64,000 bases of DNA from Shewanella colwelliana ATCC 39565 (lineage in GTDB: Bacteria; Pseudomonadota; Gammaproteobacteria; Enterobacterales; Shewanellaceae). Shown piece by piece: positions 60,169-64,000 of this stretch (the first letter of the stretch is position 1; each line of letters begins with the position of its first letter). The notes beneath the pieces were generated by a model. The model had not been told where the DNA came from and did not search any database. It saw only the letters and a list, made by a program, of their open reading frames with translations. The position numbers and the translations under genes were made by a program. Where the stretch lies: assembly GCF_000518705.1 (NCBI RefSeq), contig NZ_JAEC01000004.1, positions 156,285 to 220,284 of the forward strand, given 5' to 3'.

Positions 60169-61671
60169 ATGAAAGAAGTTAAATTTCGTTGGGTAGATCA
60201 ATACCTTATTCACATGACCTTAAAGACCAAGTTTTCAATACTGGCCATTATCCCTATCATTACCTTAATGGGCCTATCTTATATTCTATATAGCCAGTTT
60301 ACAGCCCAAGTCAGCCAAAGTTACCAAAATTCAAGTACCCAGCAAGCACAACAAATGGCACAGCTCATTGACATCAGCAGCCGCTACATACCAGAGAGTG
60401 AACAACAAGCTTATAGCAATGAACTCACCCGCCAGGGGTTAGCCACCGCCGAGCAAAGTCTCTCTGGCGCAGCCTCCCAAGCTGTAACTAAAGGCGGGGG
60501 TGCGGTTGTAAATAATAATACAGTGACGGCTTATAGCGGTGAGACGCAACAAGGTTTAGTGGCAAAGGTGAGCATAAATAACCTAAGTAACGTCCTCGAT
60601 GAGTCACGAAATACAGTGATCCTTAGCTTGGTTATGTTAATTCTAGTGATCTTGATTAGCAGCTATTACATCTCGACATTTGTCGGTGGTGCACTTTATA
60701 CCAATGTTATGGCACTCAAGCGTGCCGCAGATGGCGATCTCACCGGGCGACTAAACTTTTTTGAAGTTAACGATGAGTTCAGCATCTTGGCCATCAGTAT
60801 CGACACTTTGGTTGAGCGCCAACACAACCTCGTTACCCAAATGACCCAAGCAAGCAGTCAAATTCGTAACGTTGTGCAGAGTTTTAGGCAAACGGCGCAA
60901 GAAGGCCAGAGCCTAGCAGCAGAGCAACGCCAACATCTTGATTCGCTAGCCACCGCTATGGAAGAAATGACCGCAGCGGTAAAAGAGGTTGCTCGTAACG
61001 CAGAACAGTCTTCGACAGAAACACAAGAAGCTAATCAGCAAGTTGAAGCAGGCTCTAAAGATATCGCCATAACCGTAGAAGCGATTGGTGCGCTTTCCAA
61101 TGAGATCGGTGATGCATCAGAAGCAGTAAATACCCTCAATGACAATGCCGCCAAGATTGATGAAGTGGTGACCACCATTAATGCCATCTCTGAACAAACC
61201 AACCTGCTTGCCCTAAACGCTGCTATCGAAGCTGCCCGTGCTGGTGAGCAAGGACGTGGTTTTGCCGTTGTTGCCGATGAGGTTCGTACACTCGCGGGCC
61301 GAACCCAAGCAGCAACGGTTGAAATTAAGTCAATGATCGAAGCGCTACAAACTGGTTCCCAAGACCTCACACGCGTCATGAAGCGCACAGTGGACAAAGC
61401 AGAAGAAGGTAAGCAACACGTACTTGATACAGGCGAAGATCTGAAAGCAATCGCACACCACAGTGAAAAGGTGTATGAGATGAGTGTGCTCATCGCGACA
61501 TCTGCAGAGGAACAATCTGCGGTTGCCAACGAGATTGCCACCAATCTTATGGAGATCCGCAATCAATCCCACGACGTCGAACAATCGGCTAACCAGTCGG
61601 TGTCAGGCTGTGATGAATTGCACGCAACAGCTGAACAACTTGACCATTTACTCGTTGGTCTAAAAGTTTAA
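60169..61671 (+). CDS. Methyl-accepting chemotaxis protein
   Basis: The 500-residue receptor has a first membrane segment ([20 protein letters not shown], about residues 24-43), a short periplasmic region of about 100 residues, a second membrane segment ([20 protein letters not shown], about 148-167), HAMP, and the signalling domain with the highly conserved hairpin tip [32 protein letters not shown]. The periplasmic part is too small for a double-Cache domain and its ligand is unknown. Start ATG 60169 was chosen because the longer frame from 59962 has no signal-like or conserved N-terminus. It is divergent from pheS. Confidence 0.9.
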   Translation: MKEVKFRWVDQYLIHMTLKTKFSILAIIPIITLMGLSYILYSQFTAQVSQSYQNSSTQQAQQMAQLIDISSRYIPESEQQAYSNELTRQGLATAEQSLSGAASQAVTKGGGAVVNNNTVTAYSGETQQGLVAKVSINNLSNVLDESRNTVILSLVMLILVILISSYYISTFVGGALYTNVMALKRAADGDLTGRLNFFEVNDEFSILAISIDTLVERQHNLVTQMTQASSQIRNVVQSFRQTAQEGQSLAAEQRQHLDSLATAMEEMTAAVKEVARNAEQSSTETQEANQQVEAGSKDIAITVEAIGALSNEIGDASEAVNTLNDNAAKIDEVVTTINAISEQTNLLALNAAIEAARAGEQGRGFAVVADEVRTLAGRTQAATVEIKSMIEALQTGSQDLTRVMKRTVDKAEEGKQHVLDTGEDLKAIAHHSEKVYEMSVLIATSAEEQSAVANEIATNLMEIRNQSHDVEQSANQSVSGCDELHATAEQLDHLLVGLKV

Positions 61672-61681
61672 CCCCCTTAAT

Positions 61682-61715
61682 AACTGGCAGTAGACCTATT
61701 GGGTCGCTGCCAGTT
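61682..61715 (+). terminator. Hairpin after the chemotaxis gene
   Basis: AACTGGCAG pairs with CTGCCAGTT, with an inner GACC/GGTC stem. The T run is poor, so termination may be partial. Confidence 0.65.
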
Positions 61716-61792
61716 CATTGTGTTTCCCTATTTTCAGTTAGCGATTTTTACTTTAATCTTAGAGATTAACAGGTAATTGATGGAATAAACGG

Positions 61793-64000
61793 ATGCGCGC
61801 CACTGAGAATAAAAACAAGGGAGATAGTCAAGCGCCGCTATGGCGAGATAGCCTAACGTTTAAGTTCACCGTAGTGCAATTTGTGGTTGCCGCACTGATC
61901 ATTGCTTCAAGTATCTGGCTAATTTTCTCTACCGAACAAAAGCACCATATGGATACTCAGCTTTCGCTGAGCCAAAACCATGGCTTATCCGTTATCGCAC
62001 AGTTACAGCAGATCACCTCAAAAATAGAAGCCTTAGCCGTTTCGATTGGAATTGTTGGTGCAACCTATCGTGATCAAGAATCGCTCATCGAACAGATAGT
62101 TCCACCGCTGTTGGCTATAGAAGAGAATGAACAACTCATCATTAGTGGTGGTTTATGGCCTGAGCCTTGGGCATTTAGCGAAAACAAACAACGTAATAGC
62201 TATTTTTGGGCAAGAGAAAAGAACCTCGACTTCCAATTTGAGGGGGGCTATAACACCGAAGTAAACACCAGTTACCATAATGAATTCTGGTATAAACCCG
62301 CTAAATATCTACAGAATGGTCACACACACTGGTCGAAAAGCTATATTGACCCCCATACTAATGCTGTGATGATCACGGCATCAGTTCCCATGCGGGTGGA
62401 ACACAACTTTATTGGCGTTGCTACGGTTGATGTCTCACTCAATGCCTTAAATGAGCGCTTGCGTTTTTCCGATAAAAACCCACTTTCAAAAGGCTATCTG
62501 TTTGTCTTAGACAGTTTCAATAACTTGTTATCTGACCCCTTTTACGAAGCCGAGGAAACACCACTGGGCGACACGCTGTTAGGCAAACCACTTGAAACAC
62601 TCATTGAACAATATCCCGCTTTATCTGCGATAGATTCAAGTATAAAGAGCATTGATAGCCAGTTTGCTAAACAGGTACTGGCCACATCCGTCTATCAAGA
62701 TACACAACTTGACGATCTGCTTAATAATACCGCCCAGTCCGAAAAGCAACGTCTATCAGTGCTGCTCAATGCTTCTGTACAGCATCTTGAGCTTAAACAG
62801 GATCCCGTGATCATATCACTCGAGTCAGGGCCCATTTTTAATGAGCCTGTCTTAATATCAATATTCCAAATGCCACAGACATACTGGAAAATAGTATTAG
62901 TGACTCCACTATCGAGCTTGTCGCAACAGGCGAATGCAATTGCAATCAAAATTGGCGCGTTTTTGCTACTGGCGCAGCTCATCGCACTATTTGTACTGTT
63001 TATATTTCAACATAAACTATTTATTCGGCCGATATTTCAAATTGTCTCTGCACTACAGAGTGGTAATTTAGGTCGACTGGAGCTCGATGCCAACCGCCGA
63101 AATGATGAAGTTGGCCAACTTGCCAAAGCCTTTATTGCCCGCAGCAACCAATTAGAGATAGCCTATGCAAGCCTTGATGCGGGAAATCTGGCACTTGAGC
63201 AGCAACTGGCCATGCAAATACATGCTCAACAAGAGCTTGAGGCAAAGAAGGAGTTAATAAATTCGCTGTTAAATGCATCACAAAACCTAATCTGCATTAA
63301 AGACATTAATGGGCATTACACCCTAATTAATGACAAGTTTTGTGAAGTATTGGGCATAGAACGACAACAGATATTAAATCGATTAGATAGCGACATCTAT
63401 CCTAAGCATATCGCTGCTATCATTGCAGCTCACGACCAACTCATCATCGAATCAGATAAAGCACAAAGCTTTGAGCAACCCATACCAACGGTACAAGGGG
63501 AACGCACCTATCTCATCACTAAATACCCGATAAAAGATAGTGATGATAATCTTATAGCCTTGGGTGCAATGGCTGTTGATATTAGTAGCTTAAAAGAGAA
63601 ATATGAAGAGCAGCGACAAACTTCAGCTCGCCTAAGTATAACTATTGATGCACTAAGAAAATCATTGACGCTTGCAGAAGCAAAGAGCACTGCGTTAAGA
63701 GAGCAGTTAACCCTTGGGGCAGATGCTAGCCAGAAAAAGGGGCAATTGGCCCGCATAGAATCAGAGCAGTTACATATATTGCCACAGGTAGTTGAACAGC
63801 TTTTCAAACATCAGCTGGTAAACCTTGAGCAACTATTTTTATCATTTCATCAGCAATCATCGATACAAGCCCCTTCTGCAAATCGTTTGCTAGTGATAGA
63901 CCGACTGACTCAGCAAATCGACATAATCCGTCATACGCTCGCCCTGCTCAGTCGAAGTAATGGCACAGTTAAATCAATAAACTTAGCGATGTTTATTCAA
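61793..64000 (+). CDS. Membrane sensor protein with Cache, HAMP and PAS regions (5' part, runs off the window)
   Basis: ATG 61793 opens a frame with no stop through the right edge, giving 736 residues. It has a membrane segment near residues 24-44, a periplasmic double-Cache-like domain to about 375 (SGGLWPEPWAF, EFWYKPAKY, WSKSYIDPHTNAVMITASVPM, GVATVDVSL), a second membrane segment near 382-402, HAMP (DEVGQLAKAF) and a PAS domain from about 485 (LLNASQNLICIKDINGHYTLINDKFCEVLG). A coiled coil follows. No canonical histidine H-box is seen; the output domain (kinase or other) lies beyond the edge. GGA at 61782 is a plausible ribosome site. Confidence 0.85.
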   Translation, partial: MRATENKNKGDSQAPLWRDSLTFKFTVVQFVVAALIIASSIWLIFSTEQKHHMDTQLSLSQNHGLSVIAQLQQITSKIEALAVSIGIVGATYRDQESLIEQIVPPLLAIEENEQLIISGGLWPEPWAFSENKQRNSYFWAREKNLDFQFEGGYNTEVNTSYHNEFWYKPAKYLQNGHTHWSKSYIDPHTNAVMITASVPMRVEHNFIGVATVDVSLNALNERLRFSDKNPLSKGYLFVLDSFNNLLSDPFYEAEETPLGDTLLGKPLETLIEQYPALSAIDSSIKSIDSQFAKQVLATSVYQDTQLDDLLNNTAQSEKQRLSVLLNASVQHLELKQDPVIISLESGPIFNEPVLISIFQMPQTYWKIVLVTPLSSLSQQANAIAIKIGAFLLLAQLIALFVLFIFQHKLFIRPIFQIVSALQSGNLGRLELDANRRNDEVGQLAKAFIARSNQLEIAYASLDAGNLALEQQLAMQIHAQQELEAKKELINSLLNASQNLICIKDINGHYTLINDKFCEVLGIERQQILNRLDSDIYPKHIAAIIAAHDQLIIESDKAQSFEQPIPTVQGERTYLITKYPIKDSDDNLIALGAMAVDISSLKEKYEEQRQTSARLSITIDALRKSLTLAEAKSTALREQLTLGADASQKKGQLARIESEQLHILPQVVEQLFKHQLVNLEQLFLSFHQQSSIQAPSANRLLVIDRLTQQIDIIRHTLALLSRSNGTVKSINLAMFIQ

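Overview
The window reads as a housekeeping stretch of a Shewanella-like gammaproteobacterial chromosome. The protein sequences and gene order fit this: the fadR/nhaB/dsbB, ycgN/ycgL/minCDE and rnd/fadD/tsaB/yoaA neighbourhoods known from E. coli are present. A complete hisL-hisGDCBHAF(IE) operon, pheST-ihfA and the NhaB/Dcu/NDH-2 bioenergetic genes fit a facultatively anaerobic, sodium-using marine bacterium. I saw no rRNA, tRNA, CRISPR array, insertion sequence or prophage.

Layout. 1-7.3 kb: 3' part of a dcp-type peptidase, a lipoprotein form of CpdB, a DUF938 methyltransferase, an acyl-CoA dehydrogenase with a likely FadR operator, and a hexose-6-phosphate mutarotase. 7.4-11.5 kb: ydbH-ynbE-ydbL, an AsmA-like envelope lipid-transport operon. 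11.6-19.5 kb: a UspE-like protein, a four-gene membrane-protein operon (DUF7661-like, DUF2157, DUF4401, GDYXXLXY), a Dcu C4-dicarboxylate transporter, a GAF-GGDEF diguanylate cyclase and an exported isoaspartyl peptidase. 19.6-25.4 kb: tamA-tamB, a second AsmA-like system. 25.4-28.7 kb: fadR, divergent nhaB, dsbB. 28.8-33.6 kb: ycgN, an MltB-like protein that lacks its catalytic glutamate, ycgL, minCDE and rnd. 33.7-44.4 kb: fadD, an alpha/beta hydrolase, an exported methyltransferase-like protein, an M50 protease, tsaB, a GNAT, a DMT exporter, ndh and yoaA. 44.6-52.1 kb: the histidine operon behind a leader peptide and attenuator. 52.2-64 kb: a lipoprotein with an internal duplication, purC, an lpxM-like acyltransferase, ihfA-pheT-pheS, a chemotaxis receptor, and a large sensor protein that runs off the right edge.

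Themes. Fatty-acid control recurs: FadR, FadD, an acyl-CoA dehydrogenase, and two FadR-like operators, one beside the dehydrogenase and one beside fadR. Envelope biogenesis also recurs (YdbH/YnbE/YdbL, TamAB, MltB-like, LpxM-like, DsbB). Several genes appear to start with TTG, so some starts were moved from the longest reading frame on the basis of ribosome-binding sites, signal peptides or operators. I found no clearly new defence or biosynthetic system. The best leads are the inactivated transglycosylase homologue, the exported methyltransferase-like protein, the uncharacterised four-gene membrane operon, the close siting of two AsmA-like bridges and the FadR operators.
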